Part shown: piece after piece, positions 1 to 8,127 of the stretch
Position numbering within the stretch: the stretch's first letter is position 1
How the letters are laid out: every line of letters begins with the position of its first letter
NCBI GenBank assembly: GCA_016865505.2
Contig: AP025252.1
Location: 930,001 to 994,000, forward strand
DNA from: Bryobacterales bacterium F-183
Lineage (GTDB): Bacteria; Acidobacteriota; Terriglobia; Bryobacterales; Bryobacteraceae
Length of the DNA: 64,000 bases
Reading direction: 5' to 3'
The notes under the pieces: generated by a model
Told to the model about the DNA's origin: nothing
Databases searched by the model: none
What the model saw: only the letters and a program-made list of their open reading frames with translations
Program-made: the position numbers and the translations under genes

Positions 1-1260
1 TCCGGAGACCAGTACGCCTACAAGTACAGCGGCGGCTTTGCGACGTATCCGCAGCAGCAGGGTCCCATCGCCATCTACGCTCCCAAGGTGAACCGTACGT
101 TCTTTGTATACGGCGGCGTCAATAGCGCCAACAGCCTGCTCCACATGGTGTCGTACTTTGACCATAAGACCGGCACCGTCCCGCGTCCCACCATCCTGCT
201 CGACAAGAAAACCAACGACGCGCACGATAACCCCGTGCTGTCCATCGATGCCGAAGGCTATTTGTGGGTGTTTTCGAACTCCCACGGCGTCGAGCGGCCG
301 TCGTACATTCACCGCAGCCGTAAGCCGTACGACATCGCCGCGTTCGACCTCATCCGCACCACTAACTTCTCCTATGGGCATGTCTGGCATGAACCAGGCA
401 AGGGCTTTTTGCTGTTGCACACGCTATACGAAAACAAAGGCCGCAGCATGTACCTTTCAACAAGCAGCCCCGACGGGCGCGAGTGGGCGAACCCGACACT
501 GATGTCGCGCTTTGACCTCGGCCATTACCAACTCACCGCACACGCCCCCGGCCGCACCGCCACCGCATTCGACTACCATCCCGACCCAGAAGGCCTCAAC
601 TCGCGAACCAATATTTATTACCTCGAAACGCGCGACCACGGCCGCACCTGGCAGAACGTCAAAGGTGAAGTCGTCAGCCTGCCCGTGCGCGACAAGAACA
701 ACATCGCGCTGGTGAAGGACTACAAGGCCGAAGGCTTAAAGGTCTATCTGAAAGAGGTCGCGTTTCAGCCCGACGGTAACCCCGTGATGCTGTACTTAAC
801 CACAACCGGCTACGAATCCGGCCCGAAAAACGGGCTCCGCAAGTGGTACACCGCCCGTTGGACCGGCACCGAATGGAAGATCCAACCGTTCACCACCAGC
901 GACCATAACTACGACCACGGCGGCTTGTGGATCGAGTCCAACGGCGATTGGCGAGTGATCGCGCCGACCGCCGCGGGTCCGCAACCGTACACCACAGGCG
1001 GCGACATGGTGCTGTGGCAATCCAAGGATCAAGGCGCGACGTGGAAGCAGCTCAAGCAACTGACGAACTCGCGCACGGTGAATCACACGTACGCCAAAAA
1101 GCCCGTCAACGCGCATCGGGATTTTTACGCGTTCTGGGCCGATGGCGACACGCTCAAGCGGGGTCCGTCCCAACTGTACTTCGCCAATCGCGACGGGGAT
1201 GTGTTTGTGCTGCCCAGCGTCATGACGGGCGAGACAGCCAAGCCCGTACGAGTCCGCTAG
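1..1260 (+). CDS. BNR-4 repeat (sialidase-like propeller) protein, 5' partial
   Basis: The reading frame is open from the first base, so the true start lies outside the window; a GTG at 88 is an internal codon, because family-typical sequence (KYSGG, then QGPIAIYAP) precedes it. The visible part is about 419 residues. It contains Asp-box-like stretches such as SPDGREWANP, TRDHGRTWQN and SKDQGATWKQ, the S/T-x-D-x-G-x-T-W pattern of bacterial neuraminidase repeats, which fold as a beta-propeller. BNR-4 proteins are usually exported and are thought to act on glycans, but no substrate can be assigned here. The gene converges on the DJ-1/PfpI gene and overlaps it by 4 bases. Family call is firm; enzymatic role is not. 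Confidence 0.8.
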   Translation, partial: SGDQYAYKYSGGFATYPQQQGPIAIYAPKVNRTFFVYGGVNSANSLLHMVSYFDHKTGTVPRPTILLDKKTNDAHDNPVLSIDAEGYLWVFSNSHGVERPSYIHRSRKPYDIAAFDLIRTTNFSYGHVWHEPGKGFLLLHTLYENKGRSMYLSTSSPDGREWANPTLMSRFDLGHYQLTAHAPGRTATAFDYHPDPEGLNSRTNIYYLETRDHGRTWQNVKGEVVSLPVRDKNNIALVKDYKAEGLKVYLKEVAFQPDGNPVMLYLTTTGYESGPKNGLRKWYTARWTGTEWKIQPFTTSDHNYDHGGLWIESNGDWRVIAPTAAGPQPYTTGGDMVLWQSKDQGATWKQLKQLTNSRTVNHTYAKKPVNAHRDFYAFWADGDTLKRGPSQLYFANRDGDVFVLPSVMTGETAKPVRVR

Positions 1261-2024
1261 CGGGTAGCGTCAAGCTTCTTCTTCACCCGCTCTACAATCG
1301 CCGTCCGCGCGCGTACCATGCCCGCGTTGCCTTCCTTCGCCTTGGCCAATGTTTCCGGGTTCGCGACGCTCGGATGCCCGGACTGGAACGGCGGCGCCGG
1401 GTTGTATTCCAACTGCAGTTGAATCATCCGCGCCTCCGCCTCACCTCGTAGCTCGGCGGCCAAACGCAGCGCAAAGTCGATGCCGGCCGTAACGCCACCA
1501 CCGGTGATGCGGTTGCGATCCACAACGATGCGATCCGTCTTCGGCGTCGCGCCCAAAGCCGGCAGAAAGTCAATGGACGCCCAATGCGTGGTGGCGTTGT
1601 AACCGCGCAGCAACCCCGCCGCGCCCAACACCAGCGCGCCCGTACACACGCTGGTCATGTACCGCGCCTTGCCGCTCTGCGCCCGCAGAAACGCCAGGAC
1701 CTCTTCGTCCTCCATCAGAGCACCCACGCCCGGTCCACCAGGTACGACGATGACATCCAACTGCCCCGCTTCGGCAAAGGTCATGGTGGGCATCAGGATC
1801 AGCCCACTATCACTGCGTACGGCCTGCGAGCGATCCTTCCACAGCAAGTGGATTTCGGAGTTCGACAAGCGGCTGAGCACTTCGTACGGCCCCGTCATGT
1901 CCAACTGCGTGATGCGTGGAAACACCAGCAGTCCAATCCGCAAAGGCGACGTAGCGGCAGCAGCGGCAGCAGCGGCACCAGCCTGCAACAACAGGCTCCG
2001 GCGGGACAACGAATGAGAGGCCAT
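1257..2024 (-). CDS. Exported DJ-1/PfpI family protein, isonitrile hydratase-like
   Basis: A 255-residue protein. The N-terminus has a twin-arginine-like stretch (SRRSLLLQ) and an Ala-only hydrophobic segment, so export by Tat is likely. After residue 28 comes a DJ-1/PfpI fold with LDMTGPYEV, VVPGGPG and the nucleophile elbow SVCTGA, whose Cys is the expected catalytic residue. The LDMxGP plus CTG arrangement resembles isonitrile hydratase and the amidase-like domain of GlxA-type regulators, but there is no AraC DNA-binding domain. The Ala tract is encoded by an imperfect GCAGCG microsatellite near 1950-1975. It is divergent from the aldolase gene that starts at 2073. Substrate unknown. Confidence 0.8.
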   Translation of the reverse strand: MASHSLSRRSLLLQAGAAAAAAAATSPLRIGLLVFPRITQLDMTGPYEVLSRLSNSEIHLLWKDRSQAVRSDSGLILMPTMTFAEAGQLDVIVVPGGPGVGALMEDEEVLAFLRAQSGKARYMTSVCTGALVLGAAGLLRGYNATTHWASIDFLPALGATPKTDRIVVDRNRITGGGVTAGIDFALRLAAELRGEAEARMIQLQLEYNPAPPFQSGHPSVANPETLAKAKEGNAGMVRARTAIVERVKKKLDATR

Positions 2025-2072
2025 GGCGGTAGGCTACCATCCGCGCGCATCCGGTTATATGATGTTCTCCTC

Positions 2073-2924
2073 ATGAAGATCCAGTTGCTGATGATGATCC
2101 TCGCGTCCACGTTGCTCTGCGGGCAAACTCAAGGCCCCCGCATCTTCAACACCGTCAAACAGAAGCTTGCGGAAGGCAAGCAGGTGGTAGGCGGCACGAT
2201 CCTCACTGCCGATCCCGACATTTACTGCGCCGTCGCCAACTCCGGCTTCGACTTTACCTGGATCGAGATGCAGCACAGCCCCATGTCGTACCAGGACGTC
2301 GCGCACATGATCATGGCCTGCAAAGGCGCGCAGGCGATGCCGTTCATCCGCGTACCTGATGCCACCGAGGGCGACATCCAGAAGGCCGTGGACATGGGCG
2401 CCGCAGGCATCATCGTGCCCATGGTGGACGATGTACAGAAGATCCGCAATGCGGTGAAGTTCGCCAAGTATCCGCCGATGGGCAAGCGCAGCCAGGGCAA
2501 TGGCCAGTACGGCGCGATGTGGGGACCCGACTACCGGCAGATCGCCAACGACAACATCATGGTCGTCGCAATGGTGGAATCACCGCTCGGTGTCGAGATC
2601 GCCGAAGAGATGGCGCGCGTCCCCGGCGTCGACGTCGTGTTCGTCGCAAGCACGGATTTGAGCAGCTTTTCCGGCCTCCAGCAAGGCGACCCCAAGTACG
2701 AGGCAATGGTCACCAAGGTACTTGAGTCGGTCACACGCGCGGGCAAAAAGGTCGCAGGACCTTTGGCCTGGAAAGGCAATCGCAAAGGCTATTCGTTCTT
2801 CCAAGGTCCGTCAGAAGCAGTGTTGATTCGTACCGGAGCCAAAGTCGAACTCGGTATGGGCGCAGGCAGCGAGGCCAAGAAAGGGGTCGCGCCGACGGAA
2901 GGCATGGAGAACATCAAACACTAA
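2073..2924 (+). CDS. Exported HpcH/HpaI-type aldolase
   Basis: A 283-residue TIM-barrel protein of the HpcH/HpaI aldolase/citrate lyase family. These enzymes cleave 2-keto-3-deoxy acids to pyruvate plus an aldehyde, using a divalent metal. Expected active-site residues are visible: His in IEMQHSPM, Arg in PFIRVPD, metal-binding Glu in AMVESPLG and Asp in ASTDLSS. The ATG at 2073 was chosen because it begins a signal peptide (MKIQLLMMILASTLLCGQ); the open frame continues upstream but would overlap the divergent DJ-1 gene. Export is unusual for this normally cytosolic family. It is followed 18 bases later by the YfhO gene. Confidence 0.82.
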   Translation: MKIQLLMMILASTLLCGQTQGPRIFNTVKQKLAEGKQVVGGTILTADPDIYCAVANSGFDFTWIEMQHSPMSYQDVAHMIMACKGAQAMPFIRVPDATEGDIQKAVDMGAAGIIVPMVDDVQKIRNAVKFAKYPPMGKRSQGNGQYGAMWGPDYRQIANDNIMVVAMVESPLGVEIAEEMARVPGVDVVFVASTDLSSFSGLQQGDPKYEAMVTKVLESVTRAGKKVAGPLAWKGNRKGYSFFQGPSEAVLIRTGAKVELGMGAGSEAKKGVAPTEGMENIKH

Positions 2925-2942
2925 GCCGCATACTAAGAAGAG

Positions 2943-5399
2943 ATGGCCGTTGCCCGGTATGCGTACCTCCTGCTTGCAGTACTTGGGCTTGTCATTCCGT
3001 ACTCGAAGTTCCTGCCGTGGCTCTTCCGCAACGGCCTGAACCTTCCACTCTTCTTTCAGGAACTTTTCGTCAACCGCATCAGCAGCTTCTTCGGCTGGGA
3101 CGTGATCCTTTCTGCCGTCGCCCTGCTGTACTGGATCTGGCGCGAAAAGCACGTCCCACGCCGCTGGATGGCTGCCACTGGCACACTCCTCGTAGGCGTA
3201 TCCTTTGGACTACCGCTGTTTCTGTACTTGCGCGAGTCGAAACAACCGGTATCAGTTCGCGTCCCGCAATGGCTTGCCGTACCGTTGGGCGCTTTGCTCT
3301 TCTCCGCCTGGTTCTTTGCCGAGTACACCGGCATCGCCCGCCGCGTACACATCCCGTTCGACCTGGAGCTTTACCATTACCCGCTGGCCGAGTACGCATT
3401 TCAGGCCCTCAAGCAGGGTCGCGTGCCCCTTTGGGACGACGCGCAGTACCTCGGCATTCCCTTTGCCGCCAACCTCCAGGTGGCGCTGTTTTACCCGCCG
3501 ACGTGGCTCATGTACGCGGCAAATCTCGGCAAAGATCGCCTGCCCTTCTCTGCCCTCGAGTACTTCATGCTCGCGCACCTGTATGCCGGGTTCCTGCTTT
3601 GTTACTACTGGCTGCGCAACGGCAAGGGTCTGCACATCCTCGCCGCGATCTTCGGCGCCGGTATCTTCGCCTTCAGCACCTACGCCGTACAGCAGTTGAG
3701 CCACATGGGGCTTGTCTGCGGCTACGTCTGGATCCCGCTCGGCTGGTGGGGGATTGACCGGTACGCCCACACCCGCAGCTACCGTCGCTCGCTGTGGATG
3801 ATCACTACCGCATCAGCGCTCTGCTTCCTCGCGGGATACCCGTCCATCTGGGCCGTGTTTGCCCTCGCCATGGGAGGCTACGCACTCGGCTACAGCCTGC
3901 GCGCCGCGATCTTCGCTTCCATATCCCTCGGTGTATCGTTGCTGCTCTCCTCCGTCGCCCTGCTACCCGCCATCGAGGCCATGCGCTTCATGCAACCCGA
4001 ACCCAAGTACGGCGCCGGCAGCGGCATCTCGGACTGGACGTTCTACCTCACCTTCTTCATCCCCAATCTCTTCGACTTTGACCTCGCGCAGCGCCTGGAC
4101 GTACACCCCCGCAAGGACCTCTTCTACCTCGGCGCCATCGCCCTGTTCGGAATCGCCTGCAGCATCCGCGCAAGCAAGGCTGCCCTGCGTCCAGTGGCCG
4201 TCGCGTTGGCCTTGTCGGCCATCTTGTTTGTCAACGCCTGGGGCTATCCGGGACACTTCATCGAACCCGTCAGCATCCTTTCGCGCGTGCTCAGCAGTTG
4301 GTACTTCCTGGCGGCGATCATCGCCTGCGCGGCCGTACTCGCCGCCCTGGGACTCGATCGCTTCTTCCGCAACAACACCGTCCATCACGTCAGAGATGGA
4401 GCGCTCGCCGCCCTCTGCATCGCCGCTCTTGCCTGGGCCATCCGGCTGGTGTACGACGCGCGTTACGGACACAGCGCGCTCTCTTCCGGCTGGGCCTCGA
4501 TTCTGGACGGCGCAGCCGCACTCGCTCTGGTAACAGCACTTGCCTTCGCCATCCGAAGCTCCACCGGAACCCGCCGTACCCTCGCCACCGTTGCGCTGTT
4601 CGTCGCCGTCGCCGCCGAATACAAAGCCTTCGGCACCAGCCGTCGCTTAGGCGTGGAACTCGGCAAGACCCGTACCACGCATTCCATGCATCACTTCCCC
4701 GGCCTTAGCGACCAGGCCCTGGCGATGCTACAGCAGGCACGCCCGTCGCGCGTCGCGCTGGACTACACCGGACCCACCGCATCCCTGCTTCGCTTTCCGG
4801 CGCTCACCACGCCCCACGGCTTTGACCCCTTCCTGCCCCAGCAGTACGCCGACTTCATCCGCGCCAACAAAGGTGAGTTTTACGAAGGCCGCCTGTTCCA
4901 CATCCCGCCCGATCCCGAGGTTTGGCGCCTCCTCGGCGTCCGCTACCTCCTCACGGCCGAATCCGGTGAAGCCTTCCGTACCCTCAGCGCCAAGCCGGAC
5001 CAGTTCCGCCACGTCCCGCCGTTCGATGACTATACCCACGTATTTGAGGTGAACAACCCCGCCCCGCCGTACGGTTGGTCCCAAGGCGACGGCAGAATCG
5101 AAAACACCCGGTGGACTCGCGAACGCCGCAACTTCCGCGTCGTAGCCACCGGCCCTTCGCAGTTCCGGCTGAGCGAACAGTTCTACCCTGGCTGGCACGC
5201 CACCTTGGACGGCGAACCCGTCGACATCCAGCGCTGCCATGGCGCCCTGCAGTGCGTCGCCGTACCCCCCGGCGAACACGACCTCCGCTTCTGGTACCAA
5301 TCCGAGTGGCTGGTACGCGGCGCGATCGTAACCCTGGCTACGGTGGTAGCCTTGTCGCTCTTCACGCTCAAGTTTCGCCGGAATCCCGCCGATATCTAA
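2943..5399 (+). CDS. YfhO family membrane protein (GT-C-like)
   Basis: An 818-residue polytopic protein with about a dozen hydrophobic segments spread over the first 560 residues, then a soluble C-terminal region that ends in one more membrane helix. Motifs match bacterial YfhO: an early loop with LYHYPLAEYAF and GRVPLWDDAQYLG, and a late LSEQFYPGWHATLDGEPVD-type segment before the last helix. YfhO proteins resemble GT-C glycosyltransferases that use lipid-linked sugars; in Gram-positives YfhO glycosylates lipoteichoic acid, but the acidobacterial substrate is unknown. The gene is in line with the upstream aldolase and the small gene 5 bases downstream, suggesting co-transcription. Confidence 0.85.
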   Translation: MAVARYAYLLLAVLGLVIPYSKFLPWLFRNGLNLPLFFQELFVNRISSFFGWDVILSAVALLYWIWREKHVPRRWMAATGTLLVGVSFGLPLFLYLRESKQPVSVRVPQWLAVPLGALLFSAWFFAEYTGIARRVHIPFDLELYHYPLAEYAFQALKQGRVPLWDDAQYLGIPFAANLQVALFYPPTWLMYAANLGKDRLPFSALEYFMLAHLYAGFLLCYYWLRNGKGLHILAAIFGAGIFAFSTYAVQQLSHMGLVCGYVWIPLGWWGIDRYAHTRSYRRSLWMITTASALCFLAGYPSIWAVFALAMGGYALGYSLRAAIFASISLGVSLLLSSVALLPAIEAMRFMQPEPKYGAGSGISDWTFYLTFFIPNLFDFDLAQRLDVHPRKDLFYLGAIALFGIACSIRASKAALRPVAVALALSAILFVNAWGYPGHFIEPVSILSRVLSSWYFLAAIIACAAVLAALGLDRFFRNNTVHHVRDGALAALCIAALAWAIRLVYDARYGHSALSSGWASILDGAAALALVTALAFAIRSSTGTRRTLATVALFVAVAAEYKAFGTSRRLGVELGKTRTTHSMHHFPGLSDQALAMLQQARPSRVALDYTGPTASLLRFPALTTPHGFDPFLPQQYADFIRANKGEFYEGRLFHIPPDPEVWRLLGVRYLLTAESGEAFRTLSAKPDQFRHVPPFDDYTHVFEVNNPAPPYGWSQGDGRIENTRWTRERRNFRVVATGPSQFRLSEQFYPGWHATLDGEPVDIQRCHGALQCVAVPPGEHDLRFWYQSEWLVRGAIVTLATVVALSLFTLKFRRNPADI

Positions 5400-5404
5400 A
5401 CGGT

Positions 5405-5713
5405 ATGTTGGATTCGCTCCCAGATAGCGATACAGTTTTGGCCCAGTTCAATCGCCTCATCGGCGAACTCCTGCGCGGAAACGTAAGTCGCAATACGTTC
5501 CGTCCGTGGGAAATTGATGTCCTTTTGGACATTGAAATGTGCAACTTGCGCGATTCCAACAAGCGGGAAACTTTACGCCGTTACCAAAAGGCCAACCAGC
5601 GCCATATGGAAAAAGGTGCCCGTCTGCCGTTGAAGCTCTCGCAGTACCTGGAAGCCACCAAAGCCCGCCGCCAGAACACCGGCGCGGGAGCATCCAAGAC
5701 CTCCGCAGCCTAA
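5405..5713 (+). CDS. Conserved small hypothetical protein
   Basis: A 102-residue basic, mostly helical protein starting at ATG 5405, 5 bases after the YfhO stop. Recognisable parts are LIGELLRGN, FRPWEIDVLLDIE and a basic run around RRYQKANQRHMEKG, followed by a low-complexity tail. The pattern looks familiar from other acidobacterial genomes (memory, not a search). The basic helical region could bind nucleic acid, but this is only inference. No catalytic motif, membrane segment or signal peptide is seen. It lies between YfhO and photolyase in the same direction. Confidence 0.65.
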   Translation: MLDSLPDSDTVLAQFNRLIGELLRGNVSRNTFRPWEIDVLLDIEMCNLRDSNKRETLRRYQKANQRHMEKGARLPLKLSQYLEATKARRQNTGAGASKTSAA

Positions 5714-5754
5714 AACTTTCCGTCAAGCCTCCGTTCTGCGTCATCCTGGACACT

Positions 5755-7188
5755 GTGGATGTTCGTGTCCGGAATTTGAACGGCCTAACCCTAGGCAAAG
5801 GCAAGCATAAACCTGAGTACGTCCTGTATTGGGCGCAGATGAACCGCCGTGTCGAGCAGAACCACGCGCTCGCCTACGCCATCTCCCTCGCCAACCAACT
5901 GGACCTTCCGGTCCTGATGTACGAGGCGCTGGGAAACACCTACCCGCAGGCCAACGATCGTATCCACACCTTCGTTGTCGAAGCCGTACCCGAAACCGAG
6001 CGCCGCGCCAAAGCACTGGGCCTCGGTTATGTCTTTTACCTTCGTAAGCGTAAGTCGGACCCCAACGACGTCTTCTACAACCTCGCCGCCAAAGCCGCAG
6101 CGATCGTCACCGACGACTATCCGTCCTTCATCGCCGTCTGGCACAACGCCTCCGTACCCAAAAAGGTCGACATCCCGTACTTCGCCGTGGACGCCAGTTG
6201 CGTTGTCCCCATGAACCTGTTTGAGAAGCGTGAGTACGGCGCCTACACCATCCGTCCTAAGATCCAAAAAATCCTTGGCAAGCATCTGCGACCGGTGGAG
6301 ATGGAGCGCGTCAAGGTCCCCTGGGGCAACCGCGCGATCCCCGCCTTCCACACCCAGGTGACGCCGGAAAACGTCGGGCAACTGGTCTCCGAATGCGACA
6401 TCGACCATTCGGTCGCACCTTCCACCGACTACCGCGGCGGACGCCTCGTCGTCGAACAGCAGCTACAGCATTTCTTGAAGGCCAACCTCGCGCGGTACGA
6501 CAAGGATCGGAACGATCCGTCGTCGCACGCCACGTCGGACATGAGTCCGTACCTCCACTTCGGCCAGATCTCCGCGTTGGAACTCGCGCTCGCCGTCCAA
6601 GATTACGCCGCGGACCATAACATCGACGCAACGGCGTACCTCGAAGAGCTCATCGTACGACGTGAACTCGCCTTCAACTTCGCCCGCTTCACCAGCGACC
6701 TGCCGAATCACGGCGGACTCTCCGTCCTCCCCGAATGGGCGCAGAAAACCCTCGCCAAGCACGACCCCGATAAGCGCGACGCCATCTACACACTCCACGA
6801 GTTCGAAACAGCGCGGACCCACGACGCTCTATGGAATGCCGCGCAAAAAGAAATGCTGCTGCGCGGCAAGATCCACGGCTACTACCGCATGTACTGGGGC
6901 AAAAAGATCATCGAATGGTCCAAAACGCACGAAGAGGCGTTTGCCACCATGGTGCACCTGCACGACCGTTACGCCCTTGACGGCCGCGACCCCAATACCT
7001 ACACCAACATCCTCTGGTGCTTCGGCCTGCATGACCGCCCTTGGACCGAGCGTCCGATTTTTGGCATGATCCGTTGGATGTCGCTCGAAGGCATGAAGCG
7101 CAAAACCGGGGTCGACGCCTACATCCGCGAAATCGCGTACCTCGAAAATCAGCAGCAGAAGCAGAAAATGAAGAAGGTAACGGCATGA
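5755..7188 (+). CDS. phr: Class II deoxyribodipyrimidine photolyase
   Basis: A 477-residue class II CPD photolyase that uses light and FAD to split cyclobutane pyrimidine dimers. Supporting segments are the early VLYWAQMNRRVEQNHAL, the central SPYLHFGQIS, the FAD-domain stretch RRELAFNFARF, and the C-terminal MYWGKKIIEWS and YTNILWCFGLHDRPW, all typical of class II. The GTG at 5755 gives a family-typical length and clears the upstream gene by 41 bases; the longer open frame starting at 5539 would overlap that gene and lacks family similarity at its start. It is translationally coupled to the next gene through an ATGA overlap. Confidence 0.93.
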   Translation: MDVRVRNLNGLTLGKGKHKPEYVLYWAQMNRRVEQNHALAYAISLANQLDLPVLMYEALGNTYPQANDRIHTFVVEAVPETERRAKALGLGYVFYLRKRKSDPNDVFYNLAAKAAAIVTDDYPSFIAVWHNASVPKKVDIPYFAVDASCVVPMNLFEKREYGAYTIRPKIQKILGKHLRPVEMERVKVPWGNRAIPAFHTQVTPENVGQLVSECDIDHSVAPSTDYRGGRLVVEQQLQHFLKANLARYDKDRNDPSSHATSDMSPYLHFGQISALELALAVQDYAADHNIDATAYLEELIVRRELAFNFARFTSDLPNHGGLSVLPEWAQKTLAKHDPDKRDAIYTLHEFETARTHDALWNAAQKEMLLRGKIHGYYRMYWGKKIIEWSKTHEEAFATMVHLHDRYALDGRDPNTYTNILWCFGLHDRPWTERPIFGMIRWMSLEGMKRKTGVDAYIREIAYLENQQQKQKMKKVTA

Positions 7189-8078
7189 AGATCGTACTCA
7201 CAGGCGCATCCGGCTTTATCGGCGTCCCACTCGTAGAAAAGCTGCTGGCCGCCCGGCATGACCTGGTGATCCTCGGCCGCCGCCAGCCCAAGACCGGCGC
7301 GCCCGGCAAGTTCTACCGCTGGGATAGCGAGAAAGACCCCGTCCCGGTAGAAGCCGTCGACGGCGCAGGAGCGATCATCCACATGGCCGGCGAACCCGTC
7401 TCGCAGCGCTGGAATGATGAGGTCAAGCGCAAGATTCGCGACAGCCGCGTCATCGGTACGCGCAGCCTGGTGCAAGCCATCGCGCAGGCCCAAAACAAGC
7501 CCCGCGTGCTGGTGAGCGGATCGGCCATCGGCTACTACGGCAATCGCGGCAATGAGGAACTGGATGAGGCGTCCAAGCCCGGCTCCGGCTTTCTGCCCCA
7601 GGTCACCATCGATTGGGAACATGAAGCGCGTCAGGCCGAGCGCCTCGGCGTACGCACCTGTTTGCTGCGTACCGGCATCGTGCTGCACCATTCCGGAGGC
7701 GCGTTAAAGTCCATGATCCCGCCCTTCAAGATGTGCGTCGGAGGTCCGCTGGGCGACGGCAGCCAGTGGATGTCCTGGATCCACCGTGACGACCTTGTGG
7801 ACATGACAATCTGGGCCATGCAGACCGAAGCAGCCTCCGGCCCCGTCAACGGCGTCGCGCCGGAACCGTGCACCGGCAAAGAGTTCGCCACCGCCCTGGG
7901 CGCTGCATTATCGCGACCGGCGATTCTGCCAACCCCGACCTTTGCCATCCGCCTGTTGTTCGGCGAAATGTCGCAAATCGTCCTGGCGTCGCAAAAGGTC
8001 CTGCCGCGCGTACCAATGGCCGAAGGATTCTCGTTCCGCTATCCGAAACTAACCCCCGCCATGCGGGCCGCCGTATAA
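7185..8078 (+). CDS. TIGR01777 family NAD(P)-binding epimerase-like protein
   Basis: A 297-residue extended SDR protein. The N-terminal Rossmann motif is TGASGFIG, followed by the family-typical HMAGEPVSQRW and by SGSAIGYYG with the catalytic YYG. The C-terminus has the DUF1731-type ending (LLFGEMSQIVLASQKVLP, then a GFSFRYP segment). E. coli YfcH and human SDR39U1 belong here; the physiological substrate is unknown. Its ATG overlaps the photolyase stop as ATGA, so the two are probably co-translated; a role together with light or stress repair is inference. Confidence 0.9.
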   Translation: MKIVLTGASGFIGVPLVEKLLAARHDLVILGRRQPKTGAPGKFYRWDSEKDPVPVEAVDGAGAIIHMAGEPVSQRWNDEVKRKIRDSRVIGTRSLVQAIAQAQNKPRVLVSGSAIGYYGNRGNEELDEASKPGSGFLPQVTIDWEHEARQAERLGVRTCLLRTGIVLHHSGGALKSMIPPFKMCVGGPLGDGSQWMSWIHRDDLVDMTIWAMQTEAASGPVNGVAPEPCTGKEFATALGAALSRPAILPTPTFAIRLLFGEMSQIVLASQKVLPRVPMAEGFSFRYPKLTPAMRAAV

Positions 8079-8127
8079 TGCAGAGGACCCCGCTCGGAAT
8101 CTTCCGCCCAGGAGGCGTTGATCCGCC

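Noticed and set aside
1935-1978. GCAGCG microsatellite as a mobile or regulatory repeat
   Set aside because: It encodes the Ala stretch of the DJ-1 protein's signal segment and is explained by that.
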